Below are positions 1 through 8,440 of a stretch of 64,000 nt of DNA, one piece after another. Positions within the stretch are counted from its first letter, which is position 1; each line of letters begins with the position of its first letter. A program made the translations under genes and the position numbers. A model generated the notes under the pieces. It was not told the origin of the DNA. It searched no databases and saw only the letters and a list, made by a program, of their open reading frames with translations. Source of the DNA: Dorea sp. CAG:317 (GTDB taxonomy: Bacteria; Bacillota; Clostridia; Lachnospirales; Lachnospiraceae); the NCBI GenBank assembly GCA_000433535.1, contig FR892666.1, positions 125,817 through 189,816 on the forward strand, in the 5' to 3' direction.

Positions 1-2846
1 TAATAATGAGGGCTTAATGGATTTACTTCCGTAATTCCCGCCATCGTTGCAACGAAAGAAGACCCGACAGATCCACGGGAACCTACCAGGTAACCGTCTT
101 CATTGGATTTCCACACCAATTTCTGTGCAATAATGTACATAACCGCAAATCCATTGGAAATGATAGAGTTCAGCTCTCTTTCCAGACGCTCCGTAACAAC
201 CGGCGGAAGTTCCTCTCCATACATGGAGTGCGCCTTATTATAACAGATCTCTCTTAGCTGCTTATCGGAATCCGGAATGACAGGAGGACATTTATCCGGT
301 CTTACCGGTGAAATGCGTTCCACCATATCTGCAATTTTATTCGGATTCTCAATAACGATCTCCCGCGCTTTTGCCGAACCAAGATATTCAAATTCCGCCA
401 GCATCTCGTCGGTTGTGTGAAGATACAACGGCGCCTGTTCGTCTGCATCTGTAAATCCTTTTCCCGCCATAATGATCCGGCGGTATACTTCATCCTCCGG
501 GTCCATAAAATGTACATCGCAGGTTGCCACTACCGGTTTATTAAACCTTTCTCCAAGAGAAATGATCCGGCGGTTTATATTTCTGATGTCCTCTTCACTG
601 TTTACATTCCCGATTCGGCTGCTCTCGATCATAAACCGGTTATTTCCAAGGGGCTGTACTTCCAGATAATCATAGAAATTCACGATTCTTGCAATCCGCT
701 CCTCGGACTTTTCGTTTAAGATTGCCTGATAGAGCTCTCCTGCTTCACATGCACTTCCCACGATCAGACCTTCTCGGTACTTCGACAGTTCACTTTTTGG
801 TATTCTTGGCTGACGTCCAAAGTATTCTAAGTGGGACTTTGACACAAGACTATATAAATTCACACGCCCGGTCTGATTCTTGGCAAGAATGATCACATGG
901 TAAGAGGGCAGTTTTTTTACCGCATCTTTGCTCTTTGCTCCAAACTGGTTAAGCTTCGTGAGCGTCCGAATATTTCTCTCATCTAACATTTCCACAAAAC
1001 GGACAAAAATCTCCGCCGTCGCTTCCGCATCGTCTACTGCCCGATGGTGATTTTCCAGAGAAATGTGAAGCGCATTCGCCACAACATTCAGCTTATATTT
1101 CGACAACGTAGGCAGAAGAATCCTTGCCATGGCAACAGTATCCACAGAAGTAAAATCCGGTTGAATATCCTGATACCGGCAGTTTTGTTCAATAAATCCC
1201 ACATCAAATCCCGCGTTATGCGCCACCAGAACCGCATCCCCCACAAATTCCAGAAATTGTGGCAGAACAGTCTCTATATCCGGCGCATCCAACACCATCT
1301 GATCGGTGATGCTTGTAAGTTTTGTAATCTCAAACGGAATCGGCACCTTCGGGTTTACAAACGTACTGAAGCGTTCTGTAATCTTCCCATTTTCTACCTT
1401 TACCGCGCCGATTTCAATAATCTTATCTTTGATCGGACTAAACCCGGTCGTCTCCAAGTCAAACACAACAAAGGTTCCGTGCAGCGACTGTCCTTTTTCA
1501 TTAACTGCCACATCCTGCAGGTCATCGACTAAATATCCTTCCACCCCGTATATCACCTTAAAAGGATCATCAGCGGGGAGTCTCTCAATAAAATGATTGG
1601 CATCCGGGAATCCCTGCACAACGCCGTGATCAGTAATCGCAATCGCTTTATGTCCCCAGTCATGCGCCCGTTTAAGAAGCGCTGACACCTCCGATACGCC
1701 ATCCATGTCGCTCATCTTCGTATGACAGTGAAGCTCTACTCTCTTCTCCGGCGCAGTGTCCTGCCTTGATTCTGTAAAATCAGCAATCTTGCGGATTCCG
1801 GTCACAGAACCAATGGTCAGTTCTCCGTCAAATTTATCAATCGTCGTCACACCTTTGATCTTCAAAAATGCTCCGCTTTTTACTTCGCCTAAGATTTCCG
1901 GCAGCTGTTCATTTCTCACAAACATTTTAACCATAATAGTATCTGTAAAGTCTGTGATTGCAAACATGACGATTGTTTTTTCATTTCGGATCTCTCTTGT
2001 ATCAAAGCTAATGATCTTACCGCGTAGCGTAATCTCACCCATCTCGCCGACGACTGTTCGAAGTTCGATCGGGTCATCATCGAAATCACGTCCGTACACA
2101 AGATTCGGATCGTCCGAGTTGCGTTTGATCGGAGAATAATTGTCTCTTTTCCCTTTTCCATAAGCTGAAAAGCTTCTCTTTTCTTTTCCGGGAGAGACTT
2201 TCTCTTTTCCTGCTTTGCTCTCTTTCTTATCCTCTTGCTTCTCCGAGACTCCTTTTTCCGCCTGCATTGCTTCTGCGTGATCCAAGATCGCATTGACTTC
2301 CTGCTTGAGTTTCATGTCGTTGTACTTTAATTTGCTGTCCTTCGCAGCTTCATATAATATACGAACTTCTATGGGACGCCGGAAGCGCTCTGCAAAAATC
2401 GTTTCCAGATAGGAAGACAGCGCTTCTTTCTTTCCTTCTGCCACGATCGTATCTGTAAGCCTCAGACATAAGATATTCTCGTCCTCAAATGAATAGCTTG
2501 CCCCCTGCATCATACTGCGCTCTACGACGCTTCGGTTCCCCAGCTCCAGATAGATGCTGTCAAGATATTCATTCATCAGATTTTCAGGGGTATATTGCGC
2601 TGACAGATCATACTGTTCTACCAGCTGCACCTGTATATAATTTTTCCCGAACAACTGCTCCTTTAGCATTTTTTCAATTTCATAAATGCGCTGTTTTTGA
2701 ATAAGATGTGTGCTCACAATATGCACTTTAATAAAGTCGCGCCTTGTATTCGTCGCGACTTTAGCCACCTCAACGCCCTGAAAAAGCAGTTGGATATCTT
2801 CATTCACTTTTAAAGTTGGAAATACTTCAAAAAATGATTTATTCAT
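1..2846 (-). CDS. polC: DNA polymerase III PolC-type alpha subunit (C-terminus beyond window)
   Basis: Replicative DNA polymerase of low-GC Gram-positives with built-in 3'-5' proofreading. About 948 residues are visible and the gene runs off the left edge, so most of the polymerase domain is missing. In order: an N-terminal region, an OB-fold (about 235-320), the start of a PHP domain (ELHCHTKMSD near 370), and an inserted DEDDh exonuclease (FDLETTGF near 457, AHNAGFD near 543, HHRAVDDAEA near 600). The PHP half then resumes and the first polymerase motif follows (GYLVGSRGSVGSSF near the edge). The ATG lies inside the end of ispG (8-bp overlap, ATGAATAA), so the two are translationally coupled. 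ispG-polC order is common in Clostridia. Confidence 0.97.
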   Translation of the reverse strand, partial: MNKSFFEVFPTLKVNEDIQLLFQGVEVAKVATNTRRDFIKVHIVSTHLIQKQRIYEIEKMLKEQLFGKNYIQVQLVEQYDLSAQYTPENLMNEYLDSIYLELGNRSVVERSMMQGASYSFEDENILCLRLTDTIVAEGKKEALSSYLETIFAERFRRPIEVRILYEAAKDSKLKYNDMKLKQEVNAILDHAEAMQAEKGVSEKQEDKKESKAGKEKVSPGKEKRSFSAYGKGKRDNYSPIKRNSDDPNLVYGRDFDDDPIELRTVVGEMGEITLRGKIISFDTREIRNEKTIVMFAITDFTDTIMVKMFVRNEQLPEILGEVKSGAFLKIKGVTTIDKFDGELTIGSVTGIRKIADFTESRQDTAPEKRVELHCHTKMSDMDGVSEVSALLKRAHDWGHKAIAITDHGVVQGFPDANHFIERLPADDPFKVIYGVEGYLVDDLQDVAVNEKGQSLHGTFVVFDLETTGFSPIKDKIIEIGAVKVENGKITERFSTFVNPKVPIPFEITKLTSITDQMVLDAPDIETVLPQFLEFVGDAVLVAHNAGFDVGFIEQNCRYQDIQPDFTSVDTVAMARILLPTLSKYKLNVVANALHISLENHHRAVDDAEATAEIFVRFVEMLDERNIRTLTKLNQFGAKSKDAVKKLPSYHVIILAKNQTGRVNLYSLVSKSHLEYFGRQPRIPKSELSKYREGLIVGSACEAGELYQAILNEKSEERIARIVNFYDYLEVQPLGNNRFMIESSRIGNVNSEEDIRNINRRIISLGERFNKPVVATCDVHFMDPEDEVYRRIIMAGKGFTDADEQAPLYLHTTDEMLAEFEYLGSAKAREIVIENPNKIADMVERISPVRPDKCPPVIPDSDKQLREICYNKAHSMYGEELPPVVTERLERELNSIISNGFAVMYIIAQKLVWKSNEDGYLVGSRGSVGSSFVATMAGITEVNPLSPHY

Positions 2847-3894
2847 TCCAGTGTAACAACTCCCATCTAAGCGTTTCTAACAATTCGTCTTCTTTTATCT
2901 TTTTCACGATCTCGCCCTTCTTGATCAGAAGCCCTTCTCCAATCCCGCCTGCGATTCCGATATCTGCCTCTTTGGCTTCTCCAGGTCCGTTCACCACACA
3001 GCCCATGACAGCAACCTTAATGTCCAGCGGAATGTCAGATACCATCTTTTCTACCTGATTGGCAAGCCCGATCAGATCAATCTTAGTTCTTCCGCAAGTC
3101 GGACAGGACACAACTTCAATACCGCCTGTTCTAAGTCCAAGGGTCTTAAGCACAAGCTTTGCTGTTCGAATCTCCTCCACCGGATCACCGGTCAGAGATA
3201 CACGGATCGTATCACCGATTCCCTGCCCTAAGATCATTCCCAGTCCAACCGACGATTTAATATTTCCCGCCCACACAGTTCCGGACTCTGTGATACCTAC
3301 ATGAAGCGGATATTTACACTGCTTTGCAATCAGTTCATGGGCTTTGACACACATCAGCACATCGGAGGATTTGATACTTACCACAAGCTGGTCATATCCC
3401 ATCTCTTCGATCATATGCACTTTATCCATAGCACTTTCTACCAGCCCTTCCGCTGTAACTTTACCATATTTTTCTACCAGTTCTTTTTCCAGAGAGCCAC
3501 TGTTCACACCTACACGGATAGGCACCCCATATTCTTTTGCTTTGTCTACAACCGCCTGCACACGTTCTCTGCTTCCGATGTTGCCCGGATTGATGCGGAT
3601 CTTATCTGCGCCATTTTCTATTGCGGCAATTGCCAGACGATAATCAAAATGAATATCTGCCACCAACGGAATATGTATCTGCTTTTTTATACTTCCAAGT
3701 GCCTGTGCCGCCTCCATGGTCGGTACTGCGCAACGAATGATCTCACAGCCGGCTTTTTCAAGCGCCAAGATCTGTGCCACTGTAGCTTCCACATCTTCTG
3801 TCTTTGTATTTGTCATAGACTGAATCGCAACCTTGTTCCCGCCGCCGATTGTTACATTTCCGATCTGAATCTCCTTTGTCTTCTCTCTGAACAT
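2839..3894 (-). CDS. ispG: 4-hydroxy-3-methylbut-2-en-1-yl diphosphate synthase
   Basis: Iron-sulfur enzyme of the MEP isoprenoid pathway that converts MEcPP to HMBPP. The 351-residue length is normal for the short bacterial form. The N-terminal TIM-barrel part starts with VGN/IGNVTIGG-type sequence. The C-terminal cluster-binding part has SCPTCGRTKID and the conserved GCVVNGPGEA segment. I chose the ATG at 3894 because GGGAG lies 7 bases upstream. A longer reading from 3939 or 3945 is open, but its ribosome binding site is buried in a perfect hairpin (3946-3978). It overlaps polC downstream. No other isoprenoid genes (dxr, rseP) sit next to it, unlike many relatives. Confidence 0.96.
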   Translation of the reverse strand: MFREKTKEIQIGNVTIGGGNKVAIQSMTNTKTEDVEATVAQILALEKAGCEIIRCAVPTMEAAQALGSIKKQIHIPLVADIHFDYRLAIAAIENGADKIRINPGNIGSRERVQAVVDKAKEYGVPIRVGVNSGSLEKELVEKYGKVTAEGLVESAMDKVHMIEEMGYDQLVVSIKSSDVLMCVKAHELIAKQCKYPLHVGITESGTVWAGNIKSSVGLGMILGQGIGDTIRVSLTGDPVEEIRTAKLVLKTLGLRTGGIEVVSCPTCGRTKIDLIGLANQVEKMVSDIPLDIKVAVMGCVVNGPGEAKEADIGIAGGIGEGLLIKKGEIVKKIKEDELLETLRWELLHWNE

Positions 3895-3939
3895 ACCTTT
3901 TCTCCCTTCTTTATCCCTATGGATTGTTTGTTCCTGCAT

Positions 3940-3978
3940 AATCAAACCCCCTCTACCAGCGATGTGTATAGAGGGGGT
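3940..3978 (-). terminator. Hairpin in the ispG leader, terminator-like
   Basis: Perfect 10-bp inverted repeat: ACCCCCTCTA at 3946-3955 and TAGAGGGGGT at 3969-3978, with a 13-base loop. Read on the minus strand it follows the stop of the 153-residue membrane protein. Only a weak T-run (TTTGATT) follows, so termination would be partial. The stem also covers a GAGGGGG Shine-Dalgarno for a longer ispG reading frame. It could be an attenuator or a simple intergenic terminator. Confidence 0.6.
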
Positions 3979-3984
3979 ACACTT

Positions 3985-4446
3985 TTATTTTTTTGTAAAT
4001 ATCATCTGCTCACCATACTCTCGCTCAGAGAGCGTCAGCTGTTTTTTATCCACGCTGTAGGAAAAAGTTCCGGTAAGTGTATCCACTACCGCTTCTAAAT
4101 CTTCTTTTGTATAATGGCCGTCGGACTTTTCTGCCAGCTTCTCAAGCTCCGAATCTTTTGATGAAATCGTAATGATCTTATCGTCCTTATCAATGCTGTA
4201 CTTCACATTCACATCCACACGGTCCTCTTCTGCGAAATCCAGCACCATCATCGTCATAGTACCATTGCTCTTGATGTTGAGATCAATTCTTCCGTTCTCA
4301 TCTATCCATTCGCCTTCCAGCGGATTTGTTGTAAACATCTTGGTAAGAAGATATATTCCTATGATTACGATCAAAGCAGACGAAACGGTAGTTACGATCC
4401 TCCATATCCTGCTTCTCTTTTCTTCATCATTTTTTGCGATTATCAT
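3985..4446 (-). CDS. Membrane-anchored small protein, function unknown
   Basis: A 153-residue protein I do not recognise. A short charged N-terminus (about 15 residues) precedes one hydrophobic segment (about 16-37). A soluble outer domain follows that reads as alternating beta-strands: PLEGEWIDENGRIDL, then TMTMMVLDF and TFSYSVDKKQLTL. The GEW...G opening and overall pattern resemble lipocalin-like stress or lipid-binding folds, but that is inference only. GAGAGGAAG lies upstream of the ATG, and a full consensus promoter sits directly upstream (4486-4514). It may read into ispG through the weak hairpin. Confidence 0.75.
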   Translation of the reverse strand: MIIAKNDEEKRSRIWRIVTTVSSALIVIIGIYLLTKMFTTNPLEGEWIDENGRIDLNIKSNGTMTMMVLDFAEEDRVDVNVKYSIDKDDKIITISSKDSELEKLAEKSDGHYTKEDLEAVVDTLTGTFSYSVDKKQLTLSEREYGEQMIFTKK

Positions 4447-4485
4447 ATTTTCTTCCTCTCTACTGTCATTGTTGTCTTCTTATAA

Positions 4486-4514
4486 ATTATAGGTGGTTTC
4501 TCCAAATGTGTCAA
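4486..4514 (-). promoter_or_regulatory. Consensus sigma-A promoter for the 3985-4446 gene
   Basis: On the minus strand TTGACA (4514-4509) and TATAAT (4491-4486) are separated by exactly 17 bases. Both hexamers match consensus perfectly, so this should be a strong constitutive promoter. It begins 4 bases after the stop codon of the 80-residue gene upstream and would drive the membrane protein and possibly ispG-polC. Confidence 0.85.
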
Positions 4515-4518
4515 CGGT

Positions 4519-4761
4519 CTAAACCGGCTCTTCATCTAATTCCACTACGAGATAATACCCTCTCTGCGTCTTCTCTATTTCTTTTATGATTCCTTTTCTC
4601 GACTTGATTCTCTGCCTTGTACGATAAATCCCGGACATCGCCACAGATGGCTCTACCAGATATGTATATTGACCGGTCACAGCGCTTCTTTCACTGATCT
4701 CCACTTCCTGTCCTTCTTCTACGAGACCTTCCCGTTCCATTTTAAATCTTTCCTGTCTCAT
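4519..4761 (-). CDS. Small unknown protein (80 aa)
   Basis: An 80-residue charged, soluble protein I do not recognise, with no signal peptide or membrane segment. Its central part (GQYTYLVEPSVAMSG) and the strand-rich end (GYYLVVELDEEPV) suggest a small beta-barrel or SH3-like fold, which is a guess. An AGAGG precedes the ATG at 4761; an internal ATG at residue 8 is possible. It is transcribed divergently from the XRE regulator, with a 22-bp palindrome between them that could be the regulator's operator. Confidence 0.6.
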   Translation of the reverse strand: MRQERFKMEREGLVEEGQEVEISERSAVTGQYTYLVEPSVAMSGIYRTRQRIKSRKGIIKEIEKTQRGYYLVVELDEEPV

Positions 4762-4792
4762 TTATAATATTCCTCTCTTCTTCACATTCTAT

Positions 4793-4814
4793 CAATACAG
4801 ATTGTTCCGTATTG
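4793..4814. promoter_or_regulatory. 22-bp palindrome, possible operator
   Basis: CAATACAGA-TTGT-TCCGTATTG: 8 of 9 arm positions pair across a 4-base centre. It lies in the intergenic space between the divergent 80-residue gene and the XRE-family regulator. That is where an autoregulating XRE protein often binds. No binding data; assignment is by position only. Confidence 0.4.
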
Positions 4815-4926
4815 CGTCATTCTATTGTTTCACATGCAACATTTTGTTGAGCTTCGGCACTAACTATGTTCTTTATCGACACAATTGATAAAATATAACC
4901 ATCTTAAGAAAAGGAGGATCAAGAGC

Positions 4927-5289
4927 ATGTCATTTGACCAGAAATTAAAAGCACTTCGTCTTGAAAACAAAATGACGCAAGAATATGTAGCCCGTAAACT
5001 CAATGTCGCCCGTTCTACAATTGCCGGCTATGAGACGAAGAGCCGTCAGCCTTCACATGAGAAGCTGGCATCTCTGGCAAATCTTTTTCATGTCAGTGTC
5101 GATTATCTTCTGGACAGTCAGACCGGGCAGGAAACTATAGAGTTAACTCCCAGCAGAGAACCTGTATACTCTGATGATGAAAAACAGTTCATTCAACGAT
5201 ACCGTCACCTCTCCCGATCTTCCAAAAAATCGTTAGCCGATTATATCTCATTATTAGAATTAAAGGATAGTCAAAACAAGAATGCCTGA
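4927..5289 (+). CDS. XRE-family helix-turn-helix transcriptional regulator
   Basis: A 120-residue DNA-binding protein. Residues about 5-60 form a classical Cro/C1 HTH (KMTQEYVARKLNVARSTIAGYE, then LANLFHVSVDYLL). A short acidic linker and a C-terminal helix (about 85-110) probably serve dimerisation. The start is the ATG at 4927, 8 bases after AAGGAGG; a 14-codon upstream extension has no ribosome binding site. It is the only plus-strand gene in the first 16 kb, so it is a single-gene unit. Its target is unknown; the palindrome upstream suggests autoregulation. The stop codon lies in the loop of its own terminator. Confidence 0.9.
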   Translation: MSFDQKLKALRLENKMTQEYVARKLNVARSTIAGYETKSRQPSHEKLASLANLFHVSVDYLLDSQTGQETIELTPSREPVYSDDEKQFIQRYRHLSRSSKKSLADYISLLELKDSQNKNA

Positions 5290-5308
5290 AACGGCATTCT
5301 TGTTTTTT
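5277..5308. terminator. Bidirectional intrinsic terminator
   Basis: Perfect 10-bp stem CAAGAATGCC / GGCATTCTTG with a 6-base loop and T6 on the plus strand (5303-5308). On the minus strand TTTT follows the stem. It ends the XRE gene (its TGA is in the loop) and, in reverse, the DUF368 gene, whose stop codon abuts it. Confidence 0.9.
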
Positions 5309-6152
5309 ACTCATCTCCTAATTTACTTGCAATAAACCAACCAATTGCAAAAGTCACTACTCCTGTGAGCACCGCTGCAAGAGAAAAACCACTCCAGTCT
5401 GTCTTCCAGAGAATTGCAATCGGTGATGCCATAATAAGACCGATGATCGCCCAGTAAGCATGTGTTTCTGCGCGTTGGAAAATAAATTCAATGATCTTGG
5501 CGATCAGGAAAATTCCAAATACGACTCCCACTCCGAACGGAGCAAGGATCAACACGTTCTGCATCAGCACGGACAGATTAAAATCAGCAAGCGCTGAAAC
5601 GGTATCATTAATGCATTCCAAAATCGTATTATAATATCCGAGGATCATAAGCATCATAGAACCACTGACACCCGGAACTACCATGGTCGCTGCCGCAATA
5701 ACGCCGATACCGAATAATTTTATCACATTGACAAGTCCAAAGCTTACATCCGCTGCATTTCCTTCGCTTTCTCCCATAAATGCCATCACGACAACAATCC
5801 CGAAGAATACGAGGAAGGAAAGGATCATCCCGACGGAAATACTTTTGCCCTTGACGTGTTTAAAAATAAACGGAAGACTTCCGACGATCAATCCACAAAA
5901 CAGTAAATTTGTCTGAATCGGGAACATGGCAAAGCACGCTTCCAAAATTCTTGCAATAACAACAATCGCGATTCCGACACCTGCAAATACCGGAATTAAA
6001 AACTTCATACTTTCTTTGAATTCTTTTCTCAGGTGTGTGATGGAATGAATCAATTTATCATAGATTCCCATAGCAACCATCATCGTACCGCCGCTGACGC
6101 CGGGGATGATATTCGCAATTCCTATCACAATTCCCTGTAATATTTTTTTCAT
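5307..6152 (-). CDS. DUF368 membrane protein, candidate undecaprenyl-phosphate flippase (PopT family)
   Basis: A 281-residue polytopic membrane protein, about 8 segments. It has the two family-defining repeats: GIANIIPGVSGGTM near the N-terminus and VPGVSGSMMLMILGYY near 160-175. DUF368 proteins were recently linked to recycling of the undecaprenyl-phosphate carrier across the membrane (PopT, alongside the DedA/UptA family), so a role in peptidoglycan and wall-polymer lipid recycling is likely. AAGGAG lies ahead of the ATG. hisC ends 20 bp upstream, so it could be the last gene of the hisC / aminotransferase / DUF2156 unit. Substrate here is inferred from the family. Confidence 0.88.
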   Translation of the reverse strand: MKKILQGIVIGIANIIPGVSGGTMMVAMGIYDKLIHSITHLRKEFKESMKFLIPVFAGVGIAIVVIARILEACFAMFPIQTNLLFCGLIVGSLPFIFKHVKGKSISVGMILSFLVFFGIVVVMAFMGESEGNAADVSFGLVNVIKLFGIGVIAAATMVVPGVSGSMMLMILGYYNTILECINDTVSALADFNLSVLMQNVLILAPFGVGVVFGIFLIAKIIEFIFQRAETHAYWAIIGLIMASPIAILWKTDWSGFSLAAVLTGVVTFAIGWFIASKLGDE

Positions 6153-6171
6153 AATTTTTACTCCTTTTCGA

Positions 6172-7224
6172 CTACTTCATAATCTGGTCAAGACACGAGA
6201 ACAGCGTCTCCATTTCCGCTCTTGTTCCGATGGTCACACGCAGATACTGGTCGATTCGTCTGCTGCCAAAATACCGCACATAGACGTCCTTCTCTTTCAA
6301 TGCTTCGAACAGCGTCTTAGCATCCTGCTTCGGATGTGTAACAAACAGGAAATTTGCACTGGAATCCGGAAATTCAAATCCGCGCTTCTTAAATTCTTCC
6401 TTTGCCCACTGCCTTGTCTTCACGATCTCTGATACGCACTGCTCAAAATAAGCCCTGTCTCTCACAGCCTCCACACCGCACAGAAGCGCTGTCTGATTCA
6501 TAGTATACGAATTAAAAGAATACTTCACATCATTTAAGTAACGGATCAAAGCCGGATTACTAATTGCATAACCGATTCGCATTCCGGCCATAGAACGGGC
6601 TTTTGAGAAGGTCTGCACAACAATCAGATTCTCATATTTATCAATGAGCTCCACTGCAGATCTTCCTGCAAAATCAATATAAGCTTCATCCACAATTACA
6701 ATCACATCCTGATTATGCTTCAGAATATCCTCCACCGCATCAAGATCTTCATAGAGTCCGGTCGGTGCATTCGGATTCGGAAAGATCACGCCGCCGTTTT
6801 CTCCGTAATAATCTTCCGGCACAAGATGAAACTCGTTATCTAACGATTTTAACTCATACGGTATCCGATAGAGCTCTGCCCACACTTTATAAAAAGAATA
6901 TGTAATGTCCGGGAAATAAACCGGACGCCCGGAATTAAAAAAGGTAAGAAAACACATGGCTAATACATCATCGGAACCCACTCCGACAAACACCTGATCT
7001 GCACCCACCTGATAGTGTTCTGCAAGCGCCTTTACAAGCACTTCCGCCGCCGGGTCCGGGTATTTGCGCAGAAGCTCTGCGTCAAAGGTGCGAAGGATTT
7101 CTTCCACCTTCGGCGCCGGCGGGTACGGATTCTCATTCGTGTTCAGTTTGACAACCTTTCTCTGTGGCTGTTCTCCCGGTACATAAGGCTCAACTTTTCG
7201 GATATTTTTTTCAAATGCTTTCAT
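6172..7224 (-). CDS. hisC: Histidinol-phosphate aminotransferase
   Basis: A 350-residue fold-type I PLP enzyme that moves an amino group from glutamate to imidazole-acetol phosphate in histidine synthesis. Family marks are LNTNENPYPPAP at the N-terminus, FPNPNAPTG, VDEAYIDFAG, and the PLP lysine in TFSKARSMAGMRIGYA near residue 210. The late RYFGSRRIDQYLRVTIGT segment supplies phosphate-binding arginines. GGGTGG precedes the ATG. It lies away from any his operon, directly after another aminotransferase (27-bp gap). Related enzymes can also act on aromatic or other side chains, so histidine synthesis is likely but not proven. Confidence 0.88.
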   Translation of the reverse strand: MKAFEKNIRKVEPYVPGEQPQRKVVKLNTNENPYPPAPKVEEILRTFDAELLRKYPDPAAEVLVKALAEHYQVGADQVFVGVGSDDVLAMCFLTFFNSGRPVYFPDITYSFYKVWAELYRIPYELKSLDNEFHLVPEDYYGENGGVIFPNPNAPTGLYEDLDAVEDILKHNQDVIVIVDEAYIDFAGRSAVELIDKYENLIVVQTFSKARSMAGMRIGYAISNPALIRYLNDVKYSFNSYTMNQTALLCGVEAVRDRAYFEQCVSEIVKTRQWAKEEFKKRGFEFPDSSANFLFVTHPKQDAKTLFEALKEKDVYVRYFGSRRIDQYLRVTIGTRAEMETLFSCLDQIMK

Positions 7225-7251
7225 ATGACCACCCTATCTCTATCTGTTCAC

Positions 7252-8439
7252 TTAAAAATATTTCTTTGCAAGCTCCTGAAACTTCGGAAGTGAATTTACT
7301 ATTGTTTCATACGATACACAATATGCCAGTCTTACATATCCCGGACAGGCAAAGGAACTTCCCGGTACCATAAGAATATGTAATTTCTTCGCCTCTTCAC
7401 AAAAGGCTTTTTCATTTTCCACCGGAGATTTTACGAACAGATAAAATGCTCCCTGTGGTTTGATACACTCAAATCCACAATCAATCAGACCGTTATATAA
7501 AGTCTCTCTGTTTCTATTGTAAAAAGTAAGGTCTGTCTTCTCGTTGATACATTTTGCAACGACCTTCTGCTGCAATGTCGGCGCATTGACAAACCCGAGA
7601 ATTCTGGTTGCCACATTTGCCGCAGACTTTACATCATCACTGTCTGCCACCTCATCCGGAATCACAAGATAACCGATACGCTCTCCGGGAAGTGATAATG
7701 ATTTACTGTAAGAATATCCGATGATCGTATTGTTGTAGTATTTCGTCAGATACGGAACTTCCACTCCATCATAGGCAAGCTCTCTGTATGGCTCATCGGA
7801 AACGAGATAAATATCTGTACCATATTCCTTCTGTTTTGCTTCCATGATCTCCGTCATTTTCCGAATTGTTTCCTCTGAATATACAACTCCTGTCGGATTA
7901 TTCGGTGTATTCACAATAACAATCTTGGTCTTTGGAGTAATCTTCTCTTCAAACTCCTCAAGCTTTGGCTGGAAATTCTCAGTATTTGGAGAGATCTCAA
8001 CAAGAACTCCATCGTAGTTGTTCGTGTAGGAACGATATTCACCAAAATACGGTGCAAATGCGATGACTTCATCTCCCGGATTCAGAAGCGTCTTAAAGAT
8101 TACATTCAATCCGCCTGCTGCCCCTACCGTCATCACAATATTCTCTCCGGTAAATGCAGTTCCGAATCGTTCATTTACTGACTCTGCAACGGTTTGTCTC
8201 ACATCCGCATACCCGCTGTTGCTGTTTGTATAGCCGTGAAGCACCACCGGATCACTCTCATCAAGGAGCTCTATCATTGCCTGTTTCACCGCCTGCGGTG
8301 CAGGAACATTCGGATTGCCGAGGCTGAAATCATATACATTTTCTGCTCCGTATATTTCTGCAAGACGATTTCCTTCTTCAAACATTGCACGGATGGCAGA
8401 GCTGTTAGCTACCATTCCTTTCATTTTTTCAGCGATCAT
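7252..8439 (-). CDS. PLP-dependent aminotransferase, aspartate aminotransferase type
   Basis: A 395-residue class I/II aminotransferase. It carries YDFSLGNPNVPAP, TVGAAGGLNVIFKTLL, IVNTPNNPTGVVYSE, VSDEPYRELAYDG and the PLP lysine in YSYSKSLSLPGERIGYL near residue 240. It most resembles the subgroup annotated as pyridoxal-phosphate-dependent aminotransferase in Clostridia; substrate (aspartate, aromatic or methionine-related) cannot be settled from sequence. AAAGGAGAGATAAC before the ATG lies partly in the stop region of the DUF2156 gene one base upstream, so the two are coupled. Confidence 0.9.
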   Translation of the reverse strand: MIAEKMKGMVANSSAIRAMFEEGNRLAEIYGAENVYDFSLGNPNVPAPQAVKQAMIELLDESDPVVLHGYTNSNSGYADVRQTVAESVNERFGTAFTGENIVMTVGAAGGLNVIFKTLLNPGDEVIAFAPYFGEYRSYTNNYDGVLVEISPNTENFQPKLEEFEEKITPKTKIVIVNTPNNPTGVVYSEETIRKMTEIMEAKQKEYGTDIYLVSDEPYRELAYDGVEVPYLTKYYNNTIIGYSYSKSLSLPGERIGYLVIPDEVADSDDVKSAANVATRILGFVNAPTLQQKVVAKCINEKTDLTFYNRNRETLYNGLIDCGFECIKPQGAFYLFVKSPVENEKAFCEEAKKLHILMVPGSSFACPGYVRLAYCVSYETIVNSLPKFQELAKKYF

Positions 8440-8440
8440 G

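Noticed and set aside
417..719. Plus-strand open frames across polC, ispG, hisC and other minus-strand genes
   Set aside because: They lie antisense to long genes with clear family motifs, lack ribosome binding sites and look like composition shadows.
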